A stretch of DNA of 64,000 bases. It comes from Bacillota bacterium. GTDB lineage: Bacteria > Bacillota > Clostridia > Acetivibrionales > DTU013. The notes beneath the pieces were generated by a model. It saw only the letters and a list, made by a program, of their open reading frames with translations. It did not search any database and was not told the DNA's origin. Positions 1 through 8,534 of this stretch are shown one piece after another; the stretch's first letter is position 1; every line of letters starts with the position of its first letter. Location: the NCBI GenBank assembly GCA_023412665.1, contig JAEZCA010000010.1, positions 1 to 64,000 of the forward strand. Direction: 5' to 3'. The position numbers were made by a program, and so were the translations under genes.

Positions 1-50
1 TGCACAAAGTTGCCCAATATCATTATCTGGATTAATGCTGTTTTCCATAC

Positions 51-95
51 AAAAATAGGATGCTGACAGGCAAATTCTATCTGCCAGCACCCTAT
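51..95 (-). terminator. Rho-independent terminator of ppdK
   Basis: On the minus strand a 12-bp stem with G-T wobbles (positions 92-81 pairing with 69-58) is followed by a run of five T (55-51). It lies about 60 bases after the ppdK stop codon. Bases 1-50 hold nothing I can recognise. Confidence 0.85.
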
Positions 96-154
96 TTATG
101 TGATATTAATATTCCTTTAAATCATTACGTCACAAGGCTTTTACACCATGTACC

Positions 155-2797
155 TTACTTCTGTCCCAGATCTCCCTCTTTTTTAACAACCGCATGTGCA
201 GCTGCCAGCCTTGCTATCGGCACACGGAACGGTGAGCAGGAAACATAGCTCAGACCGATACGGTGGCAGAACTCGACAGATGATGGGTCACCGCCGTGCT
301 CTCCGCAAATACCGAGCTTGATGTCAGGCCTTGTTGCCTTTCCGCCCGCTACAGCCATCTTCATGAGCTTGCCGACACCATCCTGATCGATTTTTGAGGT
401 CGGGTCGGATTCAAATATCTTGGCCTGGTAGTAATCCTCAAGGATCTTGCCTGCATCATCGCGGCTGAGTCCATAGGTCATCTGTGTCAGGTCGTTTGTT
501 CCGAAGGAGAAGAACTCAGCCTCGGTTGCGATCTCATCTGCAAGCAGGGCCGCCCTTGGGATCTCGATCATTGTACCGACCTTGTAGTCCAGCTTGACGC
601 CTGCTTCTTTGATGATAGCATCAGCTGTAGTCGTTATGATATTCTTGACGAATTTGAGTTCCTTAATCTCGCAAACCAGCGGGATCATAATTTCAGGAAC
701 TATACTCATTCCCTTTTTATTAACATTGATAGCAGCCTCAATTATAGCCCTTGTCTGCATCTCAGCGATCTCAGGATATGAAACAGCCAGACGGCAGCCT
801 CTGTGTCCCATCATCGGGTTGAGCTCATGGAGGTTCTTGATAATGCTCTTGAGTTCATCGGCTGATATATTGAGTTCTTTTGCCAGAGCATCTATATCTT
901 CAGCATCCTGGGGAAGGAACTCATGAAGCGGAGGATCCAGCAGCCTTATCGTTACCGGATAGCCCTTCATTTCAGTAAAGAGGCCCTCAAAATCACTTCT
1001 CTGCATCGGCAGGATCTTTTCGAGAGCTTTCTTCCTCTGCTCGACGCTGCTGGAGACTATCATCTGCCTGAAGGCGAATATCCTGTCAGGCTCAAAGAAC
1101 ATATGCTCGGTACGGCAAAGTCCTATTCCCTCAGCGCCGAATTTCATAGCAACAGCTGCATCCTTCGGGGTATCTGCATTCGTCCTTACCTTCAGCTTCC
1201 TGACTTCATCAGCCCATGACATAAAGGTGGCAAAATCGCCTGTCATTTCAGGATCGACCGTAGGCAGCTGTTCGCCGTAAACATTGCCGGTAGAGCCGTC
1301 AAGAGAGATCCAGTCACCCTCGCCGTATTTCTTTCCGTTTTTATCAATAAAATACTTTTCGCCTTCATTTATCTTGACATCGCTACAGCCTGCAACACAG
1401 CAGGTTCCCATACCCCTGGCAACAACAGCTGCATGGGAGGTCATTCCGCCCCTTCCGGTCAGTATACCCTGGGATACATGCATTCCCTCGATATCCTCAG
1501 GAGAGGTTTCGAGCCTAACGAGAATAACCTTTTTCTCTCCATTGTTATAAGCTTCGACAGCATCCTCAGCCTTGAAGAATACCTTTCCGGTAGCAGCTCC
1601 GGGTGATGCCGGAAGACCCTTTGCAACAGGCTTCGCATTCTTGAGCGCCTTCGGCTCGAAATTCGGATGGAGCAAAGCATCAAGCTGCTTGGGATCCACC
1701 TTCAGCAAAGCTTCATCTTTGGTAGCCATGCCTTCGTTCACCAGATCGACAGCGATCTTCAGAGCAGCGGCAGCGGTTCTCTTGCCGTTCCTTGTCTGCA
1801 GCATGAACAGCTTGCCCTTCTCAATGGTGAACTCCATGTCCTGCATATCCCTGTAATGCTTCTCAAGCGTTTCTGCTATCTTTATGAACTGGTTGTACGC
1901 GTCGGGATTTATCTCCTTCATCTTATCAATAGTCTGAGGAGTCCTGATGCCTGCAACTACATCCTCTCCCTGCGCGTTCATCAGGAATTCGCCATACAGC
2001 TTCTTTTCGCCTGTGGACGGATTTCTTGTAAATGCAACGCCGGTACCTGAATCATTTCCCATGTTTCCATATACCATTTCCTGAACATTGACTGCAGTGC
2101 CCCAGTCTCCGGGAATATCATTGAGCCTTCTGTAAACTATTGCCCTCGGGTTGTCCCAGGAACGGAAAACTGCCTTCACGGCCTCCATCAGCTGAGCCTT
2201 GGGTTCCTGCGGGAAATCAAAGCCTTTTTCCTTTTTAAAGAGTACTTTATATCTCTTTACTATTTCCTTCAGATCATCTGCTGTCAGATCTGTATCAAAC
2301 TTTGCGCCTTTTTCTTCCTTTACAGCGTCAAGTATAGCTTCAAACATCGGTTTTTCCACTTCCATGACTACATCGCTGAACATCTGGATAAATCTTCTGT
2401 AGCTGTCATATGCGAATCTCGGATTGTTTGTCAGCTTTGCAAGTCCTTCAACAACTACATCGTTGAGGCCAAGATTCAATATCGTATCCATCATACCGGG
2501 CATGGATGCTCTTGCGCCTGATCTGACGGATACCAGGAATGGATTTGAGGGATCGCCGAATTTTTTGCCGACAACTTCTTCTGTTGTGGCAAGGGCGGCA
2601 TCGATCTGCTCTTCGATTTCCTTGGAAATCACCTTTCCATCCTTGTAATATTGGATACAAGCTTCGGTTGTAACTGTGAAGCCTCTGGGCACCGGCAGTC
2701 CCAAACCTGTCATTTCAGCAAGGTTTGCACCTTTGCCTCCGAGAAGGTTCTTCATTGAAGCATTACCTTCTTTAAATAAGTAAACAAATTTCGACAT
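155..2797 (-). CDS. ppdK: Pyruvate, phosphate dikinase
   Basis: Interconverts pyruvate, ATP and phosphate with phosphoenolpyruvate, AMP and pyrophosphate in the cytoplasm. In clostridia it often works in the glycolytic direction or replaces pyruvate kinase. The 880 residues match the usual length of about 875. The N-terminal ATP-grasp part (GGKGANLAEM near residue 20), the swivelling phosphohistidine domain (GGMTSHAAVVARGMG, His455) and the C-terminal PEP/pyruvate TIM barrel (GICGEHGGDP, Cys831) are all intact, and the residue numbers equal those of the well-studied clostridial enzyme. An ATG four codons upstream (2809) is possible, but GGAGG at 2803-2807 fits the start at 2797. It has its own extended -10 promoter and its own terminator, so it is probably monocistronic. 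In many clostridia ppdK follows glyS closely; here the electron-transfer locus lies between them. Confidence 0.98.
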   Translation of the reverse strand: MSKFVYLFKEGNASMKNLLGGKGANLAEMTGLGLPVPRGFTVTTEACIQYYKDGKVISKEIEEQIDAALATTEEVVGKKFGDPSNPFLVSVRSGARASMPGMMDTILNLGLNDVVVEGLAKLTNNPRFAYDSYRRFIQMFSDVVMEVEKPMFEAILDAVKEEKGAKFDTDLTADDLKEIVKRYKVLFKKEKGFDFPQEPKAQLMEAVKAVFRSWDNPRAIVYRRLNDIPGDWGTAVNVQEMVYGNMGNDSGTGVAFTRNPSTGEKKLYGEFLMNAQGEDVVAGIRTPQTIDKMKEINPDAYNQFIKIAETLEKHYRDMQDMEFTIEKGKLFMLQTRNGKRTAAAALKIAVDLVNEGMATKDEALLKVDPKQLDALLHPNFEPKALKNAKPVAKGLPASPGAATGKVFFKAEDAVEAYNNGEKKVILVRLETSPEDIEGMHVSQGILTGRGGMTSHAAVVARGMGTCCVAGCSDVKINEGEKYFIDKNGKKYGEGDWISLDGSTGNVYGEQLPTVDPEMTGDFATFMSWADEVRKLKVRTNADTPKDAAVAMKFGAEGIGLCRTEHMFFEPDRIFAFRQMIVSSSVEQRKKALEKILPMQRSDFEGLFTEMKGYPVTIRLLDPPLHEFLPQDAEDIDALAKELNISADELKSIIKNLHELNPMMGHRGCRLAVSYPEIAEMQTRAIIEAAINVNKKGMSIVPEIMIPLVCEIKELKFVKNIITTTADAIIKEAGVKLDYKVGTMIEIPRAALLADEIATEAEFFSFGTNDLTQMTYGLSRDDAGKILEDYYQAKIFESDPTSKIDQDGVGKLMKMAVAGGKATRPDIKLGICGEHGGDPSSVEFCHRIGLSYVSCSPFRVPIARLAAAHAVVKKEGDLGQK

Positions 2798-2873
2798 ATA
2801 TACCTCCATTTATGTATTATGTAGTTAATGGGCTTGGTTAACAAATGAAATTACTCCTCAAATTACCCATACC

Positions 2874-2882
2874 ATTATAACA
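2874..2882 (-). promoter_or_regulatory. Extended -10 promoter of ppdK
   Basis: The minus strand reads TGTTATAAT: a perfect TATAAT (2879-2874) with a TG extension. The T/A-rich stretch upstream has no good -35, which is normal for extended -10 promoters. The leader to the ppdK start would be about 70 bases. Confidence 0.6.
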
Positions 2883-2950
2883 TAATAAATTTTTTTTAAA
2901 ACAGTTTTTTTGCTTTTTGTATACTTCATACATGAAATATGCAGCAATCC

Positions 2951-2979
2951 AAAAAAGCCTCGATGTTCCGCATCAAAAC
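2951..2979 (-). terminator. Rho-independent terminator of apbE
   Basis: On the minus strand a 9-bp stem with three G-T pairs (2979-2971 with 2965-2957) and a 5-base loop is followed by six T (2956-2951). It marks the end of the electron-transfer locus before the ppdK promoter. Confidence 0.7.
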
Positions 2980-3060
2980 ATTTTCCCCCGGCTTATCATT
3001 TCCCAATATGAATGTTTTTTATTACGATACGAAGGACGTTTTTCTGGCGGAGGAAATCTA

Positions 3061-4128
3061 TTACCTCCTTATATAGTCTTCAAAATGGCTGGTATACCTG
3101 AATTCGCCATTTTTCAGTACCCAGAACGCTTCCACATCCGAAAGGCCTTCGATGAATTCCATACCCTGATCGATGTGCATATTGAATATAGCCGTAGACA
3201 AAGCATCAGCCATACCCGAATCCTTGCACAATATGGAAACAGACTTGTACTCCAAAGATGGAAAAAGAGTCTCGGGATCGATAATGTGGTGATAATCACT
3301 GCCGTCTACAGTATAATATCTTTCATATATTCCGCTTGTGACAAGCGATGCATCCGAAACATCCAAAATGTGCAAATCAGGCAGGTCCTCGCCTGTTTCG
3401 GGGTTCTGTATGCCCACATTCCATGGCTGTCTTTCAGCGCCCTTTGTGCCTATGGCACGGACATTGCCCCCAACGCTTATCAAGCCTGACGTAAACCCTG
3501 CTTCAATGGCGATACGGCTCACCTGCTCAGTTGCATAGCCCTTGGCAATCGCGCCTACATCGATGCTCATATCCGGATCAGCCAGATAAACCGTTGACTC
3601 CTCTTCATTAATAATGATCCTGTTAATATCGGTATGCCTGGCTGCCTCAACCAGCTTGTCCATTGGAGGCAACTCCGCCGAATCGGGATCCTCCATCCCT
3701 CTATCCCGGTAATCATGCCATATCCGCAGTACAGAGCCAAAAGCGATATTTACATTGCCGTCGGTTTTGTCATACCACTGTTTTGAAAACCTCAAAAGGT
3801 CGATTATTCTTTGATCGACCTTGACCGGGGCCTTGCCGGCATTGTCATTGATAGTTTTTATGTTGTTTATGCCCTCATAGCTTTTGTATATATCATAAAG
3901 CTGATGATATTCCTCCAGCTTGTCATATATGAGCTGAGCATGCTCTGCAAACTCTTTCTTGTCGTATGTATACGCAACGATAGTTGTTTGAGTATCAAAA
4001 AGCTGCAGAAACGTAGCTTCATAGCGTGTGGGCTTCCGCAGCCCGCAAGCCGTGGTGTTCAGCAAAAGAAATACCGACATGAGCAATAGAAAAATCCTCG
4101 CCGATTTGCTGCAATGCTTTCCGCACAT
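3061..4128 (-). CDS. apbE: FAD:protein FMN transferase, lipoprotein (ApbE/FmnB-like)
   Basis: Attaches FMN from FAD to a Ser/Thr of extracytoplasmic proteins. The 355 residues carry an N-terminal hydrophobic segment ending in a lipobox-like NTTAC (Cys28). ApbE signatures follow: DVGAIAKGYATEQV, SGLISVGGNVRAIG and VTSGIYERYY with HHIIDP, the FAD/metal-binding core. The reading frame stays open 50 codons further (to 4278), but that extension is charged and would bury the signal peptide. The ATG at 4128 places the signal peptide at the N-terminus, with AAAAAAGG about 10 bases upstream. It is the last gene of the FLEET-like locus, next to a two-domain lipoprotein that is its likely substrate. A terminator (4223-4252) separates the two, and a TTGACA at 4167-4172 with TACAAA 17 bases on could drive apbE separately, although it would leave a very short leader. 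Confidence 0.93.
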   Translation of the reverse strand: MCGKHCSKSARIFLLLMSVFLLLNTTACGLRKPTRYEATFLQLFDTQTTIVAYTYDKKEFAEHAQLIYDKLEEYHQLYDIYKSYEGINNIKTINDNAGKAPVKVDQRIIDLLRFSKQWYDKTDGNVNIAFGSVLRIWHDYRDRGMEDPDSAELPPMDKLVEAARHTDINRIIINEEESTVYLADPDMSIDVGAIAKGYATEQVSRIAIEAGFTSGLISVGGNVRAIGTKGAERQPWNVGIQNPETGEDLPDLHILDVSDASLVTSGIYERYYTVDGSDYHHIIDPETLFPSLEYKSVSILCKDSGMADALSTAIFNMHIDQGMEFIEGLSDVEAFWVLKNGEFRYTSHFEDYIRR

Positions 4129-4222
4129 ACCAATAGAGCCTTTTTTGTATTTTATTCCGATATTGTTGTCAATCACTGTAGTAACACACCGCCGCCCGTA
4201 AATTTGTTCATTTCTGAAAAAG

Positions 4223-4252
4223 AAAAAATCAGAGAGGCAATACCTGCCTCTC
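4223..4252 (-). terminator. Rho-independent terminator after the PplA-like gene
   Basis: On the minus strand the 8-bp perfect stem GAGAGGCA/TGCCTCTC (4252-4245 with 4239-4232) and a 5-base loop are followed by TGATTTTTTC. It lies 44 bases after the stop of the lipoprotein gene and before apbE. Confidence 0.85.
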
Positions 4253-4295
4253 CAATTAATATTATCATAGAACTGCAATATTATCTATCTTGTAC

Positions 4296-5378
4296 TTATT
4301 TAGCACTCTGTGAAGCTTTTTCTATTACAGTCATGAAATCTGTAACATGGACTGTAACTGAGCTTGCCAGTTCAGCATCTGCAGGAGTGCCTTCCTTCAA
4401 TGCTATGCCCTTGACCTCGTCTGTAGATTTGCCGGTTACATATGCAGCAAATGAAGCTGCCTGCTCATTCCATTCCTTCTGTATGCCGGATGCCTTCTTC
4501 ATTCCATATGCTTCACCCAGCTCGTTCTTTGTCTTTACTTCTGCTGTCTTGACATCAGTTGTTAATTTACCTGCAGCATTGAAGCTGACATTGGCCTGTG
4601 AAGCATCGAGAATGCTGCTTGTGATTTTTCCATCTGCTCCGAATGTAGTTGCAGTATACATGGAGTATGCCTGAGCAAGACCATCCTTGTCAGCTGCGGC
4701 ATCAGTGGATTTGCTCATAGTGGTAACTACGCCGAGTCCGAGCTTGTCGCCTGCTTTTGCACCAAGATCCTGTGCATTATTGACTGCTTTCTCTATAGCA
4801 GCTATGAAATCTGTGACATGTACTGTGACCGAAGAAGTGAGCTCGGCAGCTGTAGGTACACCTTCTTCATTCAATGCTATTCCCTTGACTTCAGCAAGAG
4901 TCTTGCCGGTGACATAAGCTGCAAAAGCATCTGCCTGTTCGTACCATTCCTTCTGGATGCCTGAAGCTTTTTTCATACCATATTCATCTTTGAGCTCCTG
5001 CTTGGTCTTGAAAACTGTATCAAGCGGGGTAACAAGCTTACCTGCCGCAGAAAAGTTGATCTTTGTCTGTGCAACATCGATCCTGCAGTTTGTGATCTTG
5101 CCTGCTGCATCCACTGTGACTGCAACTACTGTAGAGTCTGTCTGTGCTACACCGTCCTTCTCGCCTGCGTCTTTCGAACTTGCAACTGATGTAACAACTG
5201 CAAGACCTGTCTTGAGAGCACTGGCTGCTGCAGTCCCGTCCTTGCCGCCATCTGTCGTACCGCCGGTCGTTTCATTCGGTGTGCCCTGGGGCGGTGTCTG
5301 TGTTGAGCCTTGACCGCATGCTGTTAGCATAACAATAGCAAGGGTAAGGCTCAGAATTAATGCAATGATTTTTTTCAT
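4296..5378 (-). CDS. PplA-like lipoprotein with two tandem flavin-carrier-type domains
   Basis: Probable extracellular electron carrier of the FLEET-like locus. The 360 residues begin with a signal peptide and a clean lipobox LTAC (Cys21), then a Thr/Gly-rich linker (22-50) and two homologous domains at about 57-200 and 214-356. Each domain contains YGMKKASGIQKEW and ends with SSVTVHVTDF. Listeria PplA has the same layout and is flavinylated by its ApbE (FmnB). The classical DxxSGAT motif is missing; the Thr of SSVT (185 and 342) is my candidate for FMN attachment, which is inference. ATG at 5378 is chosen because of GGAGGAG 6 bases upstream and the signal peptide. It starts 35 bases after the EetB-like gene, so the two are probably cotranscribed. 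An alternative is an FMN-binding-related lipoprotein of another role. Confidence 0.82.
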   Translation of the reverse strand: MKKIIALILSLTLAIVMLTACGQGSTQTPPQGTPNETTGGTTDGGKDGTAAASALKTGLAVVTSVASSKDAGEKDGVAQTDSTVVAVTVDAAGKITNCRIDVAQTKINFSAAGKLVTPLDTVFKTKQELKDEYGMKKASGIQKEWYEQADAFAAYVTGKTLAEVKGIALNEEGVPTAAELTSSVTVHVTDFIAAIEKAVNNAQDLGAKAGDKLGLGVVTTMSKSTDAAADKDGLAQAYSMYTATTFGADGKITSSILDASQANVSFNAAGKLTTDVKTAEVKTKNELGEAYGMKKASGIQKEWNEQAASFAAYVTGKSTDEVKGIALKEGTPADAELASSVTVHVTDFMTVIEKASQSAK

Positions 5379-5413
5379 AAAAAGCTCCTCCACTTTTTTT
5401 AAATTTTCTATTA

Positions 5414-5944
5414 TTAGGCCAGCCTTTCGAAGGCCGGAATAATAAACCTCAGCAGTGTGGCCGTCACAATGCCCGCAATAGCTCCGGATATGAGCAGCAC
5501 AGGCAGGTACGCCCACAAATACATCCCCGTGTAAATAAATGATATTGCTATGAACTGGCCCAGGTTGTGGGCAACAGCTCCTGATATACTTTCCAGCGTA
5601 TATGACGCCTTTTTTCCGGTGACTATCATCAAAACAAGCATAACCGCCAGTGATAGTATGCCACCTGATATACTCAGTATTCCTGCTATCAATCCTCTCG
5701 TCATTATGACGAAAATACCTTTCAGGACAGCTATCGAAAATGCCTGGCTTTTTTTCAGAAAAAACAGCGCATACATTACCGCTATATTCGACAGTCCGAA
5801 CTTGACACCGGGAACAGGAAGCGGCAGCGCCGGAAGTGAGTTTTCAACAATTGTCAGTATCAATGCCATTGCAAAAAGCAAACCGGTCAGAACAAGTGAC
5901 CTGGTTTTCCGTATGCCTGTGTTGTTGTCGGTTTTTCCGTTCAT
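5414..5944 (-). CDS. Gx transporter family membrane protein (EetB-like)
   Basis: A 176-residue protein with about five membrane segments (near 15-35, 47-65, 72-115, 120-145 and 150-172) and the family signature PVPGVKFGLSNIAVMYALF. It belongs to the Gx transporter / heptaprenyl diphosphate synthase component I family (PF07456). Members of this family are encoded in flavin-based electron transfer loci as EetB and are thought to help move electrons from membrane quinol outward; the mechanism is not settled. It lies between the NusG-domain-II protein and the two-domain lipoprotein, as expected for this locus type. The old family name does not mean it makes prenyl chains; a separate catalytic polyprenyl synthase lies upstream. 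Confidence 0.85.
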   Translation of the reverse strand: MNGKTDNNTGIRKTRSLVLTGLLFAMALILTIVENSLPALPLPVPGVKFGLSNIAVMYALFFLKKSQAFSIAVLKGIFVIMTRGLIAGILSISGGILSLAVMLVLMIVTGKKASYTLESISGAVAHNLGQFIAISFIYTGMYLWAYLPVLLISGAIAGIVTATLLRFIIPAFERLA

Positions 5945-5998
5945 CCTCAGCTACCGCCCTTTAACCCTGAATAGTACCGTTTGCGTCCCGCATCCCGC

Positions 5999-6418
5999 TC
6001 AGTCCGTCCCTCCGGTCTGTTTCCCCCTGCTGCCTATAACAATATCCGGCTCATCACCATTCCAGCCGCCGGCCGGTACGAGCTTGACAACAATGCCGTT
6101 GGGCAGACAAGCGGCGCTTTGTCCCGCCAGATGGATCTTTCCTGTCTTTACGCAAACCTTGTCCGGGCAGTCCGACCCAATGAACTGAATATTTCCTTCA
6201 TTATCTATACGCAGGACCACATTCTCATCCTGCGGCACTGAAAACTCCTTTTCCTGACCTGCTCCCAGTTCAACCGTCTCCACAAGCTCAGAGTAATAAT
6301 AAATCTCCGCCCTTACCGGCCTGCCCGAAGCTGTTGAACTATAGATCAGCCATATGACCGCCGCTGCAGCAATAATTGCTGCTATTACAATAATGTCAGT
6401 TTTTCTGAAAAATTTCAT
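5999..6418 (-). CDS. NusG domain II-containing membrane-anchored protein (EetA-like)
   Basis: A 139-residue protein with one N-terminal membrane segment (residues 9-27) and an extracytoplasmic NusG domain II. The typical motif GSDCPDKVCVKTGKI carries a Cys pair, followed by AACLPNGIVVKLV with a third Cys. Such proteins accompany Gx transporter proteins and form the EetA part of the EetA/EetB pair in FLEET loci. The spacing of 54 bases to the next gene suggests one operon. The exact role in electron transfer is inferred from context. Confidence 0.87.
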   Translation of the reverse strand: MKFFRKTDIIVIAAIIAAAAVIWLIYSSTASGRPVRAEIYYYSELVETVELGAGQEKEFSVPQDENVVLRIDNEGNIQFIGSDCPDKVCVKTGKIHLAGQSAACLPNGIVVKLVPAGGWNGDEPDIVIGSRGKQTGGTD

Positions 6419-6568
6419 TATATCTCTATCCTGCCTGAGCTTTCAAACTCCGGCCTCCCAATTTCAGTCCTGCATGTTTGTCAGATATTTGATAAGCCAA
6501 TGCAAAACCCAATTAATACTATACTATTTACCCCCAACACAACTATATAAACATATGCAAAAGCTTCT

Positions 6569-7468
6569 TTACAAAATTGCTGCAATAAACACCATTACCG
6601 TTAAGGAACCCATTATTGCAATATAGTTCTTTATCGATATTATAAAAGTAACCGCCTTGTCCTGACGTTTCATAAATATGCCTATATTGCGCTGCACGAC
6701 AACAATCGTAAGCAATGACACCAGGCATATCGGCGGCAATATATCCAGCACGACCATTGCAATGATCGAAGCATAGGACAGATAATATATGGCAGCAAAC
6801 AAATACAGCGCTTTTTGTCCTAAATAGTACGGCAGTGTATATCTTTTAACTGCGATATCCTTCTCAAGATCACAAATATTGTTTGCCAGCATTATGTTTG
6901 CGGTGGTGCAGACAGGCGGCACCGACAGCAGCAGCAATGAAACCAGCGGCCATACCATCAATTCCACACCTATTTTTTCCCAGCCGGCGCTTAGTGTCAG
7001 GAAGGTTCCGGCAGGCATGTTTATGTACAGGAGCAGGAACGGAATAAACAATCCGTAAAAAATACCGGACAGCACCTCTCCAAGCGGCTGCCTTGAAATC
7101 GGCACCGGCCCGTAGGTGTAAAGCACTCCCGCCATGAAGCACACTCCGCCGGCCAGAAATACTACGATGTCGGTAATAAGGGCCAGGTAAATGCCCAGAA
7201 AAGCGCTGATCCCAAACAGCACATAAATTATTCTCAGAGCTGTCCTTCTGCTGAACTGCAGCTGCTGGTCGTTTGTCTTCGTATCAATATAATTGTTAAT
7301 AGCTGTGGTAGTCAGATCGAACACGAACATCGAACCAAAAAAGACAAGTGTCCTCAGCCAGTCAATATCCTGGTCTTTATACAATATGAACGCAATTGTC
7401 AGCAAAAAAGCAAATGTGCTGGTAATCTTCGTCTTTATCTCAACATAGCTTAAAAATCTATTAACCAT
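6569..7468 (-). CDS. UbiA-family prenyltransferase, probably DHNA polyprenyltransferase (DmkA/MenA-like)
   Basis: Predicted to join a polyprenyl chain to 1,4-dihydroxy-2-naphthoate, giving demethylmenaquinone, in the membrane. The 299 residues contain about eight hydrophobic segments and the two Asp-rich UbiA motifs, NNYIDTKTND (58-67) and NNICDLEKD (near 195), which bind the prenyl diphosphate through magnesium. GAGG lies 5 bases before the ATG. The adjacent polyprenyl synthase can supply the substrate. No other menaquinone genes are in the window, so the naphthoate source is unknown. The choice of DHNA over another acceptor rests on the neighbouring NDH-2 and the FLEET-like context. Confidence 0.85.
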   Translation of the reverse strand: MVNRFLSYVEIKTKITSTFAFLLTIAFILYKDQDIDWLRTLVFFGSMFVFDLTTTAINNYIDTKTNDQQLQFSRRTALRIIYVLFGISAFLGIYLALITDIVVFLAGGVCFMAGVLYTYGPVPISRQPLGEVLSGIFYGLFIPFLLLYINMPAGTFLTLSAGWEKIGVELMVWPLVSLLLLSVPPVCTTANIMLANNICDLEKDIAVKRYTLPYYLGQKALYLFAAIYYLSYASIIAMVVLDILPPICLVSLLTIVVVQRNIGIFMKRQDKAVTFIISIKNYIAIMGSLTVMVFIAAIL

Positions 7469-7502
7469 ACAGGCCTCTTACTCCGAATATACAACATCAT
7501 CA

Positions 7503-8534
7503 CTAGGTTACAATTCCCGGATTCCGGGAAATACCGGTTTGGACAACTGCATCATCCTTCCTAAATACTCTGAATGCTTTATCCAATATCTCTGTGAGCC
7601 GCATTTTCTTGTCATCCGTTAATGTCAAACTGTCCATTGTTCTCATATACCTGTTGTAATATTTTTTTGCCACCAGTCTTGTAAAAACCAATCCATTGGC
7701 CCTTTTTACAGCCTCATTGAGCTCCGCCTGGGAAAGCGTATGCTGTGCGGCCCTGTCCTTCAGGCTGGCGTCCGCCTGGAACGCTTTTATAATAGGCAGC
7801 GTTACAACGCTCTTTTCAAAATCGGACTGGACCGGCTTCTGAGCAATATTTTCGTCAGCTTCAAAATCCATACAGTCGTCGATCAATTGGAACAGCATAC
7901 CCAGGCTGCGGCCCATCTTCTTGTACAGCCTGAGCTCAGAGCCTTCACATCCCGACAATACAGCTCCGGCAAAATATGATGCTTCGAATAACGCAGCCGT
8001 CTTACCAGCAATTATCTTAAGATACTTATAAACTGTAAGATCGAAATTGCCGTTATTTATATGCTGGTTAAGCTCTCCCGCGCACACCTTTGAAACATAA
8101 TCAGGTATATCTATATCCAGATAATCCTTCTTATTGCCGACAGAAAAGGCCAGCTTCAGAGAAATACTCAAAAGGTAATCTCCGCAAATCACAGCAGTCC
8201 TTTTGCCGAACATTTTCTGCAGCGTTGGAATACCACGCCTTATATCTGCGTCATCAATCACATCGTCATGCACCAGAGTGGCGAGGTGCAGCAGCTCTAC
8301 GGCTGCGGCAAATTTAACGGCATTTGAGTCGATCAGGCCGTCCTTGTTCATGGCGCAGGTTAGCAATGATACTGCACGTATGAACTTGCCCTTTGTTCCG
8401 GTCAAATGACTGACATAACCCCTTACCAGGGCCGGAGAGGAAAAAAGCGCTCTGTCGACCTCTTCCCTTGATTTCGCAAGAGCGCTGCTGAAATCTATAT
8501 ATGCAATACCTTCTGTCAAATTACCGTCAGTCAT
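7503..8534 (-). CDS. Polyprenyl diphosphate synthase (DmkB/HepT-like)
   Basis: Elongates isoprenyl diphosphate chains, probably to make the quinone side chain used by the UbiA enzyme next to it. The 343 residues contain both catalytic Asp-rich motifs, DDVID (90-94) followed by RRG, and DDCMD (219-223). The usual GGKRxRP is degenerate (GTKGKFIR). The ATG overlaps the end of the NDH-2 gene by 8 bases, indicating translational coupling; the Shine-Dalgarno sequence is weak, which fits coupling. Chain length cannot be read from the sequence. Confidence 0.92.
   Translation of the reverse strand: MTDGNLTEGIAYIDFSSALAKSREEVDRALFSSPALVRGYVSHLTGTKGKFIRAVSLLTCAMNKDGLIDSNAVKFAAAVELLHLATLVHDDVIDDADIRRGIPTLQKMFGKRTAVICGDYLLSISLKLAFSVGNKKDYLDIDIPDYVSKVCAGELNQHINNGNFDLTVYKYLKIIAGKTAALFEASYFAGAVLSGCEGSELRLYKKMGRSLGMLFQLIDDCMDFEADENIAQKPVQSDFEKSVVTLPIIKAFQADASLKDRAAQHTLSQAELNEAVKRANGLVFTRLVAKKYYNRYMRTMDSLTLTDDKKMRLTEILDKAFRVFRKDDAVVQTGISRNPGIVT

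Noticed and set aside
3061..4278. Longer ApbE from ATG 4278
   Set aside because: It would put about 50 charged residues before the signal peptide of a lipoprotein.
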